DNA from: Bog-473 sp963707835
GTDB lineage: Bacteria; Actinomycetota; Acidimicrobiia; Acidimicrobiales; RAAP-2
Reading direction: 5' to 3'
DNA: 64,000 nucleotides
Assembly: GCA_963707835.1 (NCBI GenBank)
Contig: CAVPRI010000001.1
Span: 1,426,001 to 1,490,000, forward strand
Under the pieces are notes generated by a model. That model ran no database searches, was not told the DNA's origin, and saw only the letters and a list, made by a program, of their open reading frames with translations. Shown here one piece after another: positions 26,291-35,306 of the stretch. How positions within the stretch are numbered: position 1 is the first letter of the stretch; every line of letters starts with the position of its first letter. The translations under genes and the position numbers were made by a program.

Positions 26291-27532
26291 TCAGGGGATG
26301 AGCGGGCCGGCGGTCAGGTGGATCATCCCGAGCACCTCGAGGAGCAGGGCCGCCTGCGCCAGGGCCATGGCGATCACCGTGGCGGGCAGCACCCAGATTC
26401 GACGCGTGGCACCCAGGCGCCAGGCGAAGGCGGCGAAGAGCGGAAAGGCGGCGGTGGCGTAGCGCGGGATGCTGTCGGGGAAGTATGCGCTGTAGGCCAC
26501 CAGCAGCGCACCGACCGCGTAGACCCACCAGGCGATCGGGGCGGCCCGCATGCCGCTGGTGCGCTCGGACGACATCCGATCGAGCCAGCGCAGCCCGAGG
26601 AACCCGATCACCAGGGCGCCGGCGGCCATGGCGTCGACGACGAAGTGGGGGCTCGTCGGCCCCTGCGCCAGGGCGACCGGTCCGGCGAGCACCGGCGTGA
26701 TGAACCACACGAAGTGCTGGCCCTGCCAGAACCGCTCGGCCGAGAGGAAGGCCACGGGGGTGCCGACCATCGCCCATCCGAACGCCATGAACGAGGCCAG
26801 GCCCAGGGGCGCGATGGCCGCACCGATCAGGGGCCGGACCCGTCGGGTCTGCCAGGCCGCCGGGACGGCGGTCACGAGCACGGCCAGCACCACGACTCCT
26901 CCGGTGTTGCGGGTCAATCCGGCCGCGCAGGCGCACACGCCGGCCCACACCCAGGCGCGGCGGGTCAGGGCGTACAGGCAGAGCGCGGCCGCCGTGAGGA
27001 AGAGCCCTTCGGTGTACGCGAGCGAGAGGACGTAAGCGGTGGGGCAGAAGACGTACAAAAGGACCGCCCGGTCGGCCAGGACGGTCCCCCAGACCTCCCG
27101 CACGGCCAGCCACACGGCGAGTGCCGACGTCAGGCCGAAGGTCCACGCGGCCACCAGCGCCGCCGCCGGGAGCCCCAGCCCGCTCACAGCGGCCACTCCC
27201 CGCACGGCCAGCGGGAAGGCGGGGAAGAAGGCCCAGCGACTGCCGTCACCCTCCTGCGTCAGCTCGTGGGGGAAGCCGTGGCCCGCGATGTCCAGGTACC
27301 AGCGCCCATCGAAGGCGGTTCCGAGCGCGTGGAGGGGGTGGAATCCCGGCGAGAACGCCGAGGCCACGACCACGACGGCCGCCATGGCGACCCGCGAGGC
27401 CACGTAGAAGGCGATCGGGCGCACCAGCGGCCGCAGCCGCCCGGGCCGGATGGCCGTGGGGCCGAGCAGGTCCCCCCGGGGTGTGTGGGTCGCGTTGCCC
27501 GGAGCAGCGCGCTCGAGAAGGTCGGTCGTCAC
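26291..27532 (-). CDS. PIG-V-like membrane mannosyltransferase (GT-C)
   Basis: A 413-residue polytopic glycosyltransferase. After the first helix the large extracytoplasmic loop has the acidic catalytic segment TAFDGRWYLDIAGHG and WAFFPAFPLAVR, which are typical of the PIG-V/GT76-like actinobacterial mannosyltransferases that use polyprenyl-phosphate-mannose. About 10 helices follow. Its start overlaps the stop of the upstream GT2 gene by 4 bp, and that enzyme could supply the polyprenyl-phosphate sugar donor. Together they would glycosylate a lipid or protein of the envelope. Confidence 0.82.
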   Translation of the reverse strand: MTTDLLERAAPGNATHTPRGDLLGPTAIRPGRLRPLVRPIAFYVASRVAMAAVVVVASAFSPGFHPLHALGTAFDGRWYLDIAGHGFPHELTQEGDGSRWAFFPAFPLAVRGVAAVSGLGLPAAALVAAWTFGLTSALAVWLAVREVWGTVLADRAVLLYVFCPTAYVLSLAYTEGLFLTAAALCLYALTRRAWVWAGVCACAAGLTRNTGGVVVLAVLVTAVPAAWQTRRVRPLIGAAIAPLGLASFMAFGWAMVGTPVAFLSAERFWQGQHFVWFITPVLAGPVALAQGPTSPHFVVDAMAAGALVIGFLGLRWLDRMSSERTSGMRAAPIAWWVYAVGALLVAYSAYFPDSIPRYATAAFPLFAAFAWRLGATRRIWVLPATVIAMALAQAALLLEVLGMIHLTAGPLIP

Positions 27533-28794
27533 CCGGGCACGGCGCGCAACGCCTGGGAGCCACCCGGGTGCGCGGGCGGGGGGAACGCCCAGCCGCGCAG
27601 CAGGGAGAAGCGCACCAGGGCGGCGCCGCAGCTGGCGATGGTGGCCGCGGCGGCGTAGGCGACGAACGAGGGGCCGAAGACGGTGCCGGCAGCGACTATG
27701 GCCGCCGTGGTGGCCATGACACTGATGGCGTACAGGACCGAGACCACGACCAGGAAGGCCGGGCCGGCGGAGCGGCCGGTCCGGGCGCGCGACGACGGTC
27801 GCCCGCGGGCCAGCGAACGATGCAGTGCCGTGTTGACCACCGTGCAGAAGGCGAGGGCGACGGCATTGGCCACGAACGGCCCGAGGATCGACCAGCCGAG
27901 GGCGAACAGCGCCAGGTAGCTCAGGGTGCTGAGCACGCCGACACCGGCGAACGAGAGCAACTGATCGGCCGTGGCGGGCCCACCCTCATGGGGAGCAGTG
28001 CCGTTGGTGGCGCCCTGCTTGCGGGTACGCGAACGGGCAACGCGCCAGATGCCGCGCAGGTCCTCGACCGCGGTGGTGGCGATACGGACGGACGAGTCGG
28101 GGTCGTCGGTCCACTCCACCGCCGTCTCGTTGATACGCAGCCCCGCCTGCTCGGCCGTGACCAGGAGCTCGGTGTCGAAGAACCACCCGTCGTCCTTCAC
28201 GAGAGGCAGGAGCTCGAGCGCACGCTCGCGCCGGATGGCCTTGAAACCGCACTGGAAGTCGCTGACCCGGCTGTGGAGGGACAGGCGGACCAGGTGGCTG
28301 TAGGCGCGTGAGATCAGCTCCCGCTTGGGCCCACGGATCACACGTGAGCTCGCGGCCAGGCGGGTGCCCACGGCGACGTCACTGTGGCCCGAGAGGACCG
28401 ACCCCACCAGAGGGAGGAGCGCCGACAACGAGGTCGAGAGATCGACGTCCATGTAGGCCACGACCTCCGCCTCGCTGGCCGACCATGCCGTGCGGAGGGC
28501 ATGCCCCCGACCCGGGCAGGCCAGGATCATGGCGCGGACGCCCGGGAGGCCGGCCGCCAACCGCTGGGCGAGCAGGCCGGTCCCGTCGGTGCTGCCGTTG
28601 TCGGCAATGGTCACCACGGTGCGGAAGGGGAACGACGCGTCGAGGTAATCGCACAGCGTGGTGATGCGATCCTGCAAGGTGGCCGCCTCGTTGCGGACCG
28701 GCACCACGATCTCGACGTCGGGACGCGCCGTGATGGGGCGCGCCCGATCCCCGCCTCCGCGATGGGCGGGCACGCTGTGGACCGCAGATTCCAT
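27529..28794 (-). CDS. GT2 polyprenyl-phosphate glycosyltransferase fused to GtrA-like domain
   Basis: A 421-residue fusion. Residues 25-260 are a GT-A fold glycosyltransferase: VEIVVPVRNEAATL, the nucleotide Asp in TIADNGSTDGTG, the metal-binding Asp in VVAYMDVDLSTS, and VSDFQCGFKAIRRE as in DPM1-like polyprenyl-phosphate mannosyl- or glucosyltransferases. Residues 280-410 form four helices of the GtrA type (LLSFAGVGVLSTLSYLALF, NAVALAFCTVVNTALHRSL), which could anchor or flip the product. The stop overlaps the next gene by 4 bp, so donor synthesis and use appear coupled. Confidence 0.9.
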   Translation of the reverse strand: MESAVHSVPAHRGGGDRARPITARPDVEIVVPVRNEAATLQDRITTLCDYLDASFPFRTVVTIADNGSTDGTGLLAQRLAAGLPGVRAMILACPGRGHALRTAWSASEAEVVAYMDVDLSTSLSALLPLVGSVLSGHSDVAVGTRLAASSRVIRGPKRELISRAYSHLVRLSLHSRVSDFQCGFKAIRRERALELLPLVKDDGWFFDTELLVTAEQAGLRINETAVEWTDDPDSSVRIATTAVEDLRGIWRVARSRTRKQGATNGTAPHEGGPATADQLLSFAGVGVLSTLSYLALFALGWSILGPFVANAVALAFCTVVNTALHRSLARGRPSSRARTGRSAGPAFLVVVSVLYAISVMATTAAIVAAGTVFGPSFVAYAAAATIASCGAALVRFSLLRGWAFPPPAHPGGSQALRAVPG

Positions 28795-28971
28795 CCGATC
28801 TCCCCCTCGGCGTCACGAGTGGGGAGGAGGCATGTGCCCAGGGCGCGCCTCCGGCCCCAGTTGCAGGGTAAGGAGCGAACGGCAACGGTGCATGGGGCAA
28901 AAGGACCAGATTCCCGGGCGGGTCACCCCGCGGCACATCGGCCGTGGTCCAGGAGCAGTTGCCGGCCGGGC

Positions 28972-29925
28972 TCAGTCGGCCGCGAAGGCGGCCGCAGCCA
29001 GCAGCACCGGCTCGAGCAGCGAGGCATCGCCCTCCACCTCCGCCCCGAGCGCCCCCGGGGCCAGGCGGTTGGCCGCCACGCGGCAGAGCTCGACGGTCCC
29101 GGTGGTGATCACGATGTCGGGCGTCCCCGGGTCCTCGCCGAAGGCGAGGGGCACGTCGAAGGTCCCGCCGCCAGGACCGTGGAGGTGGAAGCGGGCCGTG
29201 CGACCGGGATGGGCCATCCCGGTGAGCACGGTGCCGATGGAGAGGGCGCCCATCAGGTCACCGACCATGAGCGACAACCGTGGCTCGTCGAGCAGGTCGA
29301 GCGGCCGCCCGACCGCCTGACGGATGTCGTCCCCGTGAGTCCACAGCTCGAAGGTGCGGATCACGAGCAGGCTGCGCACCGTGCCCGGCAGGTGGTGGGA
29401 GCGCACCGGATGGTCCGGCCCGAGCTCGGCGCAGGCGGAGAGGAGCTCGAGCACCTCACACCACCACTGCCGGGCCACGGCCCTGTCGGGAGAGCCGGCC
29501 AGGTCGGCGGCGGCCTCACGGGCCACCGGCCAGTGGTCCTCCCTCCGGTCGGCCGGTCGCTGGGTGCGGCGACCCACCTGGCCGAGCAGGTAGCGCTCGA
29601 CGCCGACCAGGTGCATGGCGACGTCGCGCACTGTGGCATCGTCCACCCGGGTCCGTCGGGTCCAGTCTGCCGGAGCGAGGCGGCCCAGGAGGTCGCCCAG
29701 CTCGGCCACGGTCCGGGCGAACGCCTCGATCGGCGAGGTTCCCGACGGCTCGGGGCGCGACCACGCGGGGTGGCGACGTGCGGCCGAGGTCGCGACCGCG
29801 GCATCGACGGCAGCGCCGCTCGTCGCGGCCGAGATGCGTTGCCACAGCCCGGCCGGGGGTCCGGACGGGCTCGGCACGGCGGCGTCGAGTGCCATCTCGA
29901 ACAGCGGTTCCGGTCTCACGTCCAT
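28972..29925 (-). CDS. DinB/maleylpyruvate-isomerase-like (MDMPI) protein coupled to an ECF sigma factor
   Basis: A 317-residue protein. An N-terminal stretch (MDVRPEPLFEMALDAA) resembles the short segments that hold sigma factors. The MDMPI N-domain follows, with a metal-type His in VRDVAMHLVGVERYLLG. A second His lies in LWTHGDDIRQAVGRP. The C-terminal beta domain follows (GTFDVPLAFGEDPGTPDIVI). True family members use mycothiol to isomerise maleylpyruvate. Here the ATG lies inside the end of the sigma factor gene (10 bp overlap), so an anti-sigma or redox-sensor role is as likely as catalysis (inference). Confidence 0.8.
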   Translation of the reverse strand: MDVRPEPLFEMALDAAVPSPSGPPAGLWQRISAATSGAAVDAAVATSAARRHPAWSRPEPSGTSPIEAFARTVAELGDLLGRLAPADWTRRTRVDDATVRDVAMHLVGVERYLLGQVGRRTQRPADRREDHWPVAREAAADLAGSPDRAVARQWWCEVLELLSACAELGPDHPVRSHHLPGTVRSLLVIRTFELWTHGDDIRQAVGRPLDLLDEPRLSLMVGDLMGALSIGTVLTGMAHPGRTARFHLHGPGGGTFDVPLAFGEDPGTPDIVITTGTVELCRVAANRLAPGALGAEVEGDASLLEPVLLAAAAFAAD

Positions 29926-30551
29926 GCCGGCGAACCCTCCTCGCTGGCCCCGTCGCCCAGGAGGTCGTGCAGGCGGGTCAGGGCCAGGCGGATGCGCGAC
30001 TTTGCCGTGCCCTCGGGGATGCCCAGCGCCACGGCCACCTGTCGGTAGGTGCGGTCTCCGAAGTAAGCCGACACCAGTGCCTGGCGCTGTTCTTCGGGCA
30101 GGGAGTCGAGCGCCCGGCGGACCCGAGCGCAGATCCATTCGGTGTCGAGTGCGTCATCGGCCGTGGTGGCGGTCGGGAGCGCGGTGTGGGCCGCCGCCTC
30201 GGTGCGCGTCCGGCGGCTCTCGGCCCGGACCCTGTCGACGCCGCGCCGGTAGGCCAGGAGGCCCACCCACGCCTTGAGCGTGCCACGTGAAGGGTCGAAT
30301 CGCTCCGGGTGCTCCCACAAATACGTGAAGACCTCCTGGGCCACGTCCTCGGCCAGCACCTCGTCGCGCACCACCCGACGTGCCACGCCGAGTGCCAGGG
30401 ACCCGAACCGGGCGTACACCTCGGCCAGTGCATCTGGGTCGCGCGACGCCAGCCGGGTGGCCACGATGCGGTCGGTCGGATGTGGCTCCACCTCGGGCGG
30501 GCCGCCCGGTGCCGCATTTGCCGCGCCGGGGTCACCCCTCATCGCGCGCAT
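29916..30551 (-). CDS. ECF-type RNA polymerase sigma factor
   Basis: A 211-residue sigma factor. Region 2 is YARFGSLALGVARRVVRDEVLAEDVAQEVFTYLWEHP with the core-binding helix. Region 4 is LDSLPEEQRQALVSAYFGDRTYRQVAVALGIPEGTAKSRIRLAL with the HTH. Region 3 is absent, as usual for ECF factors. Start ATG 30551, or ATG 30542 three codons later. It is followed, with overlap, by the MDMPI-domain protein that may be its partner. Related sigma factors in actinobacteria respond to envelope or oxidative stress. Confidence 0.92.
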   Translation of the reverse strand: MRAMRGDPGAANAAPGGPPEVEPHPTDRIVATRLASRDPDALAEVYARFGSLALGVARRVVRDEVLAEDVAQEVFTYLWEHPERFDPSRGTLKAWVGLLAYRRGVDRVRAESRRTRTEAAAHTALPTATTADDALDTEWICARVRRALDSLPEEQRQALVSAYFGDRTYRQVAVALGIPEGTAKSRIRLALTRLHDLLGDGASEEGSPAWT

Positions 30552-30930
30552 CGTACCCAGCGCGCCCGGGGCCCGTCCGAAGAGGTGCGCCGGGAGTGTC
30601 TGCACTGCCGTCGGGACTGCGGTCTGGACCATCACTCGACTCTCATTCGTCTGGCATCCCGCCGGCGGATGTCCGAGTGCCACGGCGCCCCGGGTGATCC
30701 GAGGTGGAGCCACCGGCCGAATGGCATGTGCGGGGCCGCGTGGTCGCCGCGAGGGGCCCCTCACCTCGATCACGACGTCCGCTTCCGCGATGCGAAGGTC
30801 TGCTACCACCGGGGGTCCGAGGACACCGCCCAGACGGAGGCCTCGTTCACGGCGTGAGCAGCCGGGGAAATCAGGGCCAGGGTGCGGCATACTTCGAGCC
30901 GCACGGCAGGGACGTCCGAAAGGGGCTGAC
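30552..30930. other. Intergenic region with no gene recognised
   Basis: This is the divergent spacer between the sigma factor gene and the small protein at 30931. It should hold both promoters. I see no convincing hexamers, hairpin or conserved reading frame in it. An AAAGGGG ribosome-site-like stretch precedes 30931. Confidence 0.5.
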
Positions 30931-31236
30931 ATGGCTTCACAGCTGATCTTGGAGTTCGAAGGGGTGACGACGAAGGAGTACGACGCCGTCAATGAGGCGC
31001 TGGGCATCGACATGTCCACTGGGAAGGGTGACTGGCCCGACGGCCTGCAGCTGCACGCCGCCGGGCTGAACGAGCAGGGGCATCTGGTCGTGACCGAGGT
31101 GTGGGACAGTCCCGAGCATCAGGCCCGGTTCATGGAGGGCCGACTGGGTGCCGCACTCGCCGAGGGTGGCATCACGAGCGCTCCGTCACGGGTGACCTGG
31201 ATCGAGCTGGTCTCCCACCACCGCCCCGGCGCCTGA
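30931..31236 (+). CDS. Small ferredoxin-like-fold protein (ABM-type)
   Basis: A 101-residue protein with the alternation expected of a dimeric alpha/beta barrel: LILEFEGVTTKEYDAVNEALG, DWPDGLQLHAAGLNEQGHLVVTEVWDSPEHQARFM, then VTWIELVS. These proteins range from monooxygenase-like enzymes to stress proteins with no known role. The start is ATG 30931 after AAAGGGG. The same layout (G-x-Q-x-H-A-A-G, then W-x-S) occurs in the 44573 protein. It stands alone and converges on the YihY gene. Confidence 0.7.
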   Translation: MASQLILEFEGVTTKEYDAVNEALGIDMSTGKGDWPDGLQLHAAGLNEQGHLVVTEVWDSPEHQARFMEGRLGAALAEGGITSAPSRVTWIELVSHHRPGA

Positions 31237-31246
31237 CGAAGAGCGA

Positions 31247-32281
31247 TCACGGAGGGGCGTGCCCCTCGGGCACGACGCCGCCGCCGCGCCGCCACAGGGT
31301 CACGTTGACACCGGCCGAGCCGACGATGATCCGGCCGAACACGTAGACCCAGAACAGCACGGCAAGCGCGATGCCGACCGCGCCGTAGGTGGTCGACTTG
31401 CGCGCCACCAAGGGGCCGATCCAGTACACCGTGAGCGCGTGCATGAGGTCGGCACCCACGGCGACGAAGACGGCACCGGGCACGAGATCGCGCGGGGCCA
31501 TGGGTGCGTGCGGCAACCGCCACGAGACCCACCACCACACGGCGAAGGACCCTGCCGTGATGATGAGCACGACGAGGACCGTGCCGGCCAGGCCGGTCCG
31601 GGCCCGCAGCAGGTTGCTCGCCGCCCCCAGGGTGGTCATCACGAGGGCGATGGCCACGGTGACGCCGAGGGCACGCAGACCGGCCGGCCTGGGCCGGCCC
31701 ACTCGCCAGACCAGCCAATGCACCACGAAGAGCGTCTTGGTCAGGCTGTTGGCCGTCAGGATCAGGGCCACCGACGCCCCGGCGAGCAGGGCCACCTGCG
31801 AGAACAGGCTGATGTGCTGGGTGTCCACCACAGCACTGGCCAGGACGCCGGTGATGCCCACGGTTCTGGCCGTCTGGACCGGGTCCTCGTGTAGCGACCG
31901 GGCCACGAGTTCGAGCAGGGTGAAGACGATGTACACGTAGGGGACCAGGAAGAGGAACATCCGAAAGGCCACGGCACCGGCGAGGATCCCTCCGCCCACG
32001 TGGACGTCGAGCTCACGGATGTCGAAGCCGGCGCCGATCACCGAGGAGGTCTGGCGGCGTTCGGCGAGCACCTGTTCGAGCCGGGCACGCTCGGCGTCGG
32101 TCCACTGCTTCCGTTGCGCCACCCAGCGTCGGAGGCGGCGCGCCTCGCTCGGGGGTCCGGTGCGGGACTCAGGCGCCGAGCGGTCCGCGCTCGATCGCGC
32201 CGGGTCTGACGTGGAGGGGTCGGGCGGGGTGGGCTCGGCCGGCGTGGGACGGTCGACCGTCCCACCTGACTCGAAGTTCAC
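31247..32281 (-). CDS. YihY/BrkB-family membrane protein
   Basis: A 344-residue protein. A charged Pro-rich cytoplasmic head of about 95 residues (with RRLRRWVAQRKQWTDAERARLEQVLAER) is followed by six membrane helices in the family order, including GAVAFRMFLFLVPYVYIVF, the GLAGTVLVVLIITAGSF pair, and LVPGAVFVAVGADLMHALTVYWIGPLVARKSTTYGA. Once called ribonuclease BN, the family is now thought to be transporters of unknown substrate. The GTG at 32281 overlaps the SDR stop by 4 bp, so the two are coupled. Confidence 0.88.
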   Translation of the reverse strand: MNFESGGTVDRPTPAEPTPPDPSTSDPARSSADRSAPESRTGPPSEARRLRRWVAQRKQWTDAERARLEQVLAERRQTSSVIGAGFDIRELDVHVGGGILAGAVAFRMFLFLVPYVYIVFTLLELVARSLHEDPVQTARTVGITGVLASAVVDTQHISLFSQVALLAGASVALILTANSLTKTLFVVHWLVWRVGRPRPAGLRALGVTVAIALVMTTLGAASNLLRARTGLAGTVLVVLIITAGSFAVWWWVSWRLPHAPMAPRDLVPGAVFVAVGADLMHALTVYWIGPLVARKSTTYGAVGIALAVLFWVYVFGRIIVGSAGVNVTLWRRGGGVVPEGHAPP

Positions 32282-33078
32282 GTGCCGGGGGACGGGTACA
32301 GCGTTCCCGGGCCGCCCCAGTGCTCGAGGAGACCGAGCTTGTGGGTGAGGCCGGGGAGCGAAACCCGCTTGGGCAGGAACCGGTCGGCGTCGGGTGACTG
32401 GACCAGCCAGACGATGGCCGGGCCGATCGCCTCGGGTGGCGACACGGGGACTCCGGGGTACTTCGCCAGTTTCTCGGCCAGCACGTCCTCGTAGGCGACG
32501 AACCCGGGTTCGACGTTGAAGGCACGGATGCCCCGCCCTCCCAACTCGACGTTGAGGATGCTGGCGAAGCGGTCGATGCCCGCCTTGGCGGCAACGTAGG
32601 CGAGGCTCCAGCCGTTCTGATGCACGTTCCCGGGGGGTTCGCGCACCACCGACGACGAGCTCATGTTGACGATGGTGCCCCCACCTTGTTCGAGCATCAG
32701 CGGGATGGCTCGCTGGGACAGGTAGGCAGGGGAGATCACGTCGGCCTGGTAGTGGGTGGCGAACGCGTCGAGAGACGTCTCCATGAAGAGGTCGGACATC
32801 CCCTCTCCCTGGTAGATCCCGATGTTGCACACCACGTCACAGCGTTCGAAACGATCGGTGGCTGCATCGGCGAAGGCAGCCATGGATTCGCGGTCGGTCA
32901 GGTCGGAGGCGTGGGCGAATGCGGCTGACCCCAGGGCTTCGATCGCCCCGGCCACCGCGTCGAGGCGCCCCTGGTTGCGAGCGGTCAGCGCAACGTCGAA
33001 GCCGGCACGGGCGAACTCAAGGGCGGTGTTCGCCCCCATGGCCTGACTGGCCCCGGTTACCCATGCCACGGAGCGCAC
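32278..33078 (-). CDS. Short-chain dehydrogenase/reductase with altered cofactor motif
   Basis: A 266-residue SDR. The cofactor loop is VTGASQAMGANTA, lacking the usual final Gly pattern (GxxxGIG becomes GASQAMG). The NNAG-type motif is replaced by CNIGIYQGEG. The catalytic residues look intact: Ser in VNMSSSSVV and Tyr-x3-Lys in LAYVAAKAGID. Substrate is unknown. It is followed by, and overlaps, the YihY gene. Its 5' end is 42 bp from the divergent isomerase-like gene. Confidence 0.88.
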   Translation of the reverse strand: MRSVAWVTGASQAMGANTALEFARAGFDVALTARNQGRLDAVAGAIEALGSAAFAHASDLTDRESMAAFADAATDRFERCDVVCNIGIYQGEGMSDLFMETSLDAFATHYQADVISPAYLSQRAIPLMLEQGGGTIVNMSSSSVVREPPGNVHQNGWSLAYVAAKAGIDRFASILNVELGGRGIRAFNVEPGFVAYEDVLAEKLAKYPGVPVSPPEAIGPAIVWLVQSPDADRFLPKRVSLPGLTHKLGLLEHWGGPGTLYPSPGT

Positions 33079-33120
33079 CGGGCCACGTTAGCGGTGGGCG
33101 CCCCCGGTAGCGTGGCCCGG

Positions 33121-33900
33121 GTGAGGGCATCGAGCGACGTGGAGCTGGCCTTGACTCCCGACGGCCGGTGGGAGGTCGGGGTGCACGAGGTGGTCCATGC
33201 CGCGCGTGCCGCCGGCTTCTCGGCACTCGGCCTGGTGGCAGACCTGGCGGGCCCGGACGCGGCGAGCGCTTTCGGGGCGGCGGGTCTCCGTTGCCATGAG
33301 CTGCTGGCGCTGCGGGTGCGCGACGAGCCGGGGGTGGTGGCGACGGCCGAGGGGTTGGCGGAGGCGGCGGCCCTGGTCGGGGCAGAATGGATCCTGACCG
33401 TCCTCGAGGTGCCGCTTGACGCCAGGGTGTCGGGCCTGGTGCGTCGCTGTGCCCGTGCCTTCGAGGAGGCCGGAGTCAAGATGGGGATCGAGTTCTACAC
33501 GCTCAGCCCTGTGGACTCGCTCGGGGCGGCGTCCGACGTCGTGGAGGCAACCCGGTGCGAGAGCGCCGGCGTCGTCGTCGACTCGGCACATGTGTGCAGC
33601 GGCGGCGCCACCTGGGGGGAGCTGGCGTCCTTCCCGCTCGAGCGGATCGCGTACGTCCAGTTCACCGACGCCTCCGTCCCCACGCCCCAGGAACGGGCGG
33701 CATGGGCGGGGCGGAGGCTCTGGCGCCGTGCCATGCCGGGTGAGGGAGACCTCGACCTGGAACGGTTTGCCGGGACCCTTCGTGAGCGGGGATGGGCGGG
33801 GACGGTCAGCGTCGAGGTCCTCAACCGCGAGTCGGCGGAGCTGCCGATCGGGGAGTTCACCCGTCGGGCCTGCAGCGCCACCGCCCGCTACTGGAGCTGA
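33121..33900 (+). CDS. Sugar-phosphate isomerase/epimerase-like TIM-barrel protein
   Basis: A 259-residue protein of the AP-endonuclease-2/xylose-isomerase-like fold. The beta strands and metal positions are visible as FSALGLVADL, LLALRV, LTVLEVP, MGIEFYTLSP (Glu), VVVDSAHVCSGG (Asp, His), YVQFTDAS (Asp) and GTVSVEVLNRE (Glu). That is consistent with a divalent-metal isomerase, epimerase or dehydratase. The GTG at 33121 is chosen as start; an in-frame GTG at 33094 adds nine residues. It precedes an amidohydrolase on the same strand and may act in the same route. Confidence 0.8.
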   Translation: MRASSDVELALTPDGRWEVGVHEVVHAARAAGFSALGLVADLAGPDAASAFGAAGLRCHELLALRVRDEPGVVATAEGLAEAAALVGAEWILTVLEVPLDARVSGLVRRCARAFEEAGVKMGIEFYTLSPVDSLGAASDVVEATRCESAGVVVDSAHVCSGGATWGELASFPLERIAYVQFTDASVPTPQERAAWAGRRLWRRAMPGEGDLDLERFAGTLRERGWAGTVSVEVLNRESAELPIGEFTRRACSATARYWS

Positions 33901-34035
33901 CCGGTCGGCCTCGCCCGATGAGCAGCAGGCGCCAGCGGGGTCGGGCGCACCGGGCGTCGTGGATCCGGCAGACTGGGGCAGCGCGTCGTCGTCGGTCCTC
34001 TCCGGATCGACGCATGCCACGGGGAGGAAGTTGCC

Positions 34036-35280
34036 ATGACTGATTCGCGGCACCAGGTCGTCATCTCGGCCGACGGTCACGCCGGAGCTGACCTTTGGGA
34101 CTACAAGCCATACCTGGAGAAGCGCTATCAGGACCAGTTCGACGCCTGGGCGGCGGGCTTTTCTGACGCCTGGGCCGACGAGATCGACCAGGACCGTCCG
34201 GTGAACAACCGCGCCGGTGTCGCCTCGTCGGCGGCGCCGCTCAACTGGGACGGACCCTTGCGGGACAAGTACCTCGACAGCCAAGGCATCACGGCCGAGG
34301 TTCTCTTCCCCAACACGGCGCCGCCCTTCTACCCCTCGGGCGTCCTCACCTCGCCGGCACCGCGGACCCGGGAGGAGTACGAGTTCCGCTTCGCCGGCCT
34401 CCGCGCCCACAACCGGTGGATGGCCGACTTCTGCCGCGATTCTCCCGATCGCCGCGCCGGGTTCGCGCAGATCTTCCTCAACGATCTCGACGAGGCCGTC
34501 GCCGAGGTCCGCTGGGCCAAGGAGGCGGGCTTGCGCGGCATCCTGCTTCCGGGCGACCACGTCCTCAACATGCAGAACCTCTATTACCCGGCGCTCGACC
34601 CACTCTGGGCCACGTGTGCGGAGCTCGGGCTGCCCGTGCACCGACATGCTTCGGCTCCGACCGAGTCGGTGTACGAGGGTGGAGAGGCATCGCAGCTGGT
34701 GCACTTCGTGGAGATCCAGTTCTACACCGGGCGCGCCGTCAGCCACCTGATCTTCTCGGGCGCGTTCGAGCGGCATCCCGATCTCATGTTCGTCACCACG
34801 GAGATCTCGAGCGCAGCCGAGCTCGCTCACGACCTGGCCCGGATGGACATGATGGCCAAGCTGCGCGACATGGGCACGGGGACCCCCTTCTACGAGCACG
34901 TCAAGGACGCGCTCAACAAGCTCACGAGGCTGCCCAGCGAGTACTTCGCGACGAACTGCTACGTGGGGGGCCCGCACGACGTGCGCGCCGCGACCGAGGT
35001 CGGGGTCCCCAACCTCATGTGGGGCGCCGACATCCCGCACTCCGAGGGCACGGGCCCCTATACGGTCGAGGCACTGCGCACGGAGTTCTCCGACTTTCCC
35101 GAGGAGCAGATCGACCAGCTCCTGGCGCTCACGGCGGCCCGGGTCTACGACTTCGACCTCGACCGCCTGCAAGTGATCGCCGACGACGTGGGTCCGACGG
35201 TGGCCGAGCTCAAGAGCCCGCTGCCCCCCGAAGAGCGCCCGAAGTACCCTTCGGAGACCTACTGCTCCCTGTTCAGATAG
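34036..35280 (+). CDS. Amidohydrolase-2 family metal-dependent hydrolase/decarboxylase
   Basis: A 414-residue TIM-barrel enzyme of the ACMSD/LigW-like group that hydrolyses or decarboxylates cyclic acids. The first metal site is ISADGHAG, where the usual HxH has become DGH. The other metal ligands are LPVHRHA, HPDLMFVTTEIS, and GADIPHSEGTGPY with the last Asp. A ribosome site GGGAGG lies upstream of ATG 34036 (GGGGAGGAAGTTGCC). It ends 26 bp from the convergent lipoprotein esterase. The paralogues at 37555 and 39123 are closer to each other than to this one. Confidence 0.9.
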   Translation: MTDSRHQVVISADGHAGADLWDYKPYLEKRYQDQFDAWAAGFSDAWADEIDQDRPVNNRAGVASSAAPLNWDGPLRDKYLDSQGITAEVLFPNTAPPFYPSGVLTSPAPRTREEYEFRFAGLRAHNRWMADFCRDSPDRRAGFAQIFLNDLDEAVAEVRWAKEAGLRGILLPGDHVLNMQNLYYPALDPLWATCAELGLPVHRHASAPTESVYEGGEASQLVHFVEIQFYTGRAVSHLIFSGAFERHPDLMFVTTEISSAAELAHDLARMDMMAKLRDMGTGTPFYEHVKDALNKLTRLPSEYFATNCYVGGPHDVRAATEVGVPNLMWGADIPHSEGTGPYTVEALRTEFSDFPEEQIDQLLALTAARVYDFDLDRLQVIADDVGPTVAELKSPLPPEERPKYPSETYCSLFR

Positions 35281-35306
35281 ATCCACTCCGGCTCACAGGA
35301 AGTGGC

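Noticed and set aside
26111..27658. A 515-codon open frame on the plus strand
   Set aside because: It lies opposite the PIG-V-like transferase and is His/Gln/Gly-rich shadow sequence.
33088..35286. A 732-codon open frame on the minus strand
   Set aside because: It is antisense to two well-supported plus-strand genes and reads as low-complexity sequence typical of GC-rich shadows.
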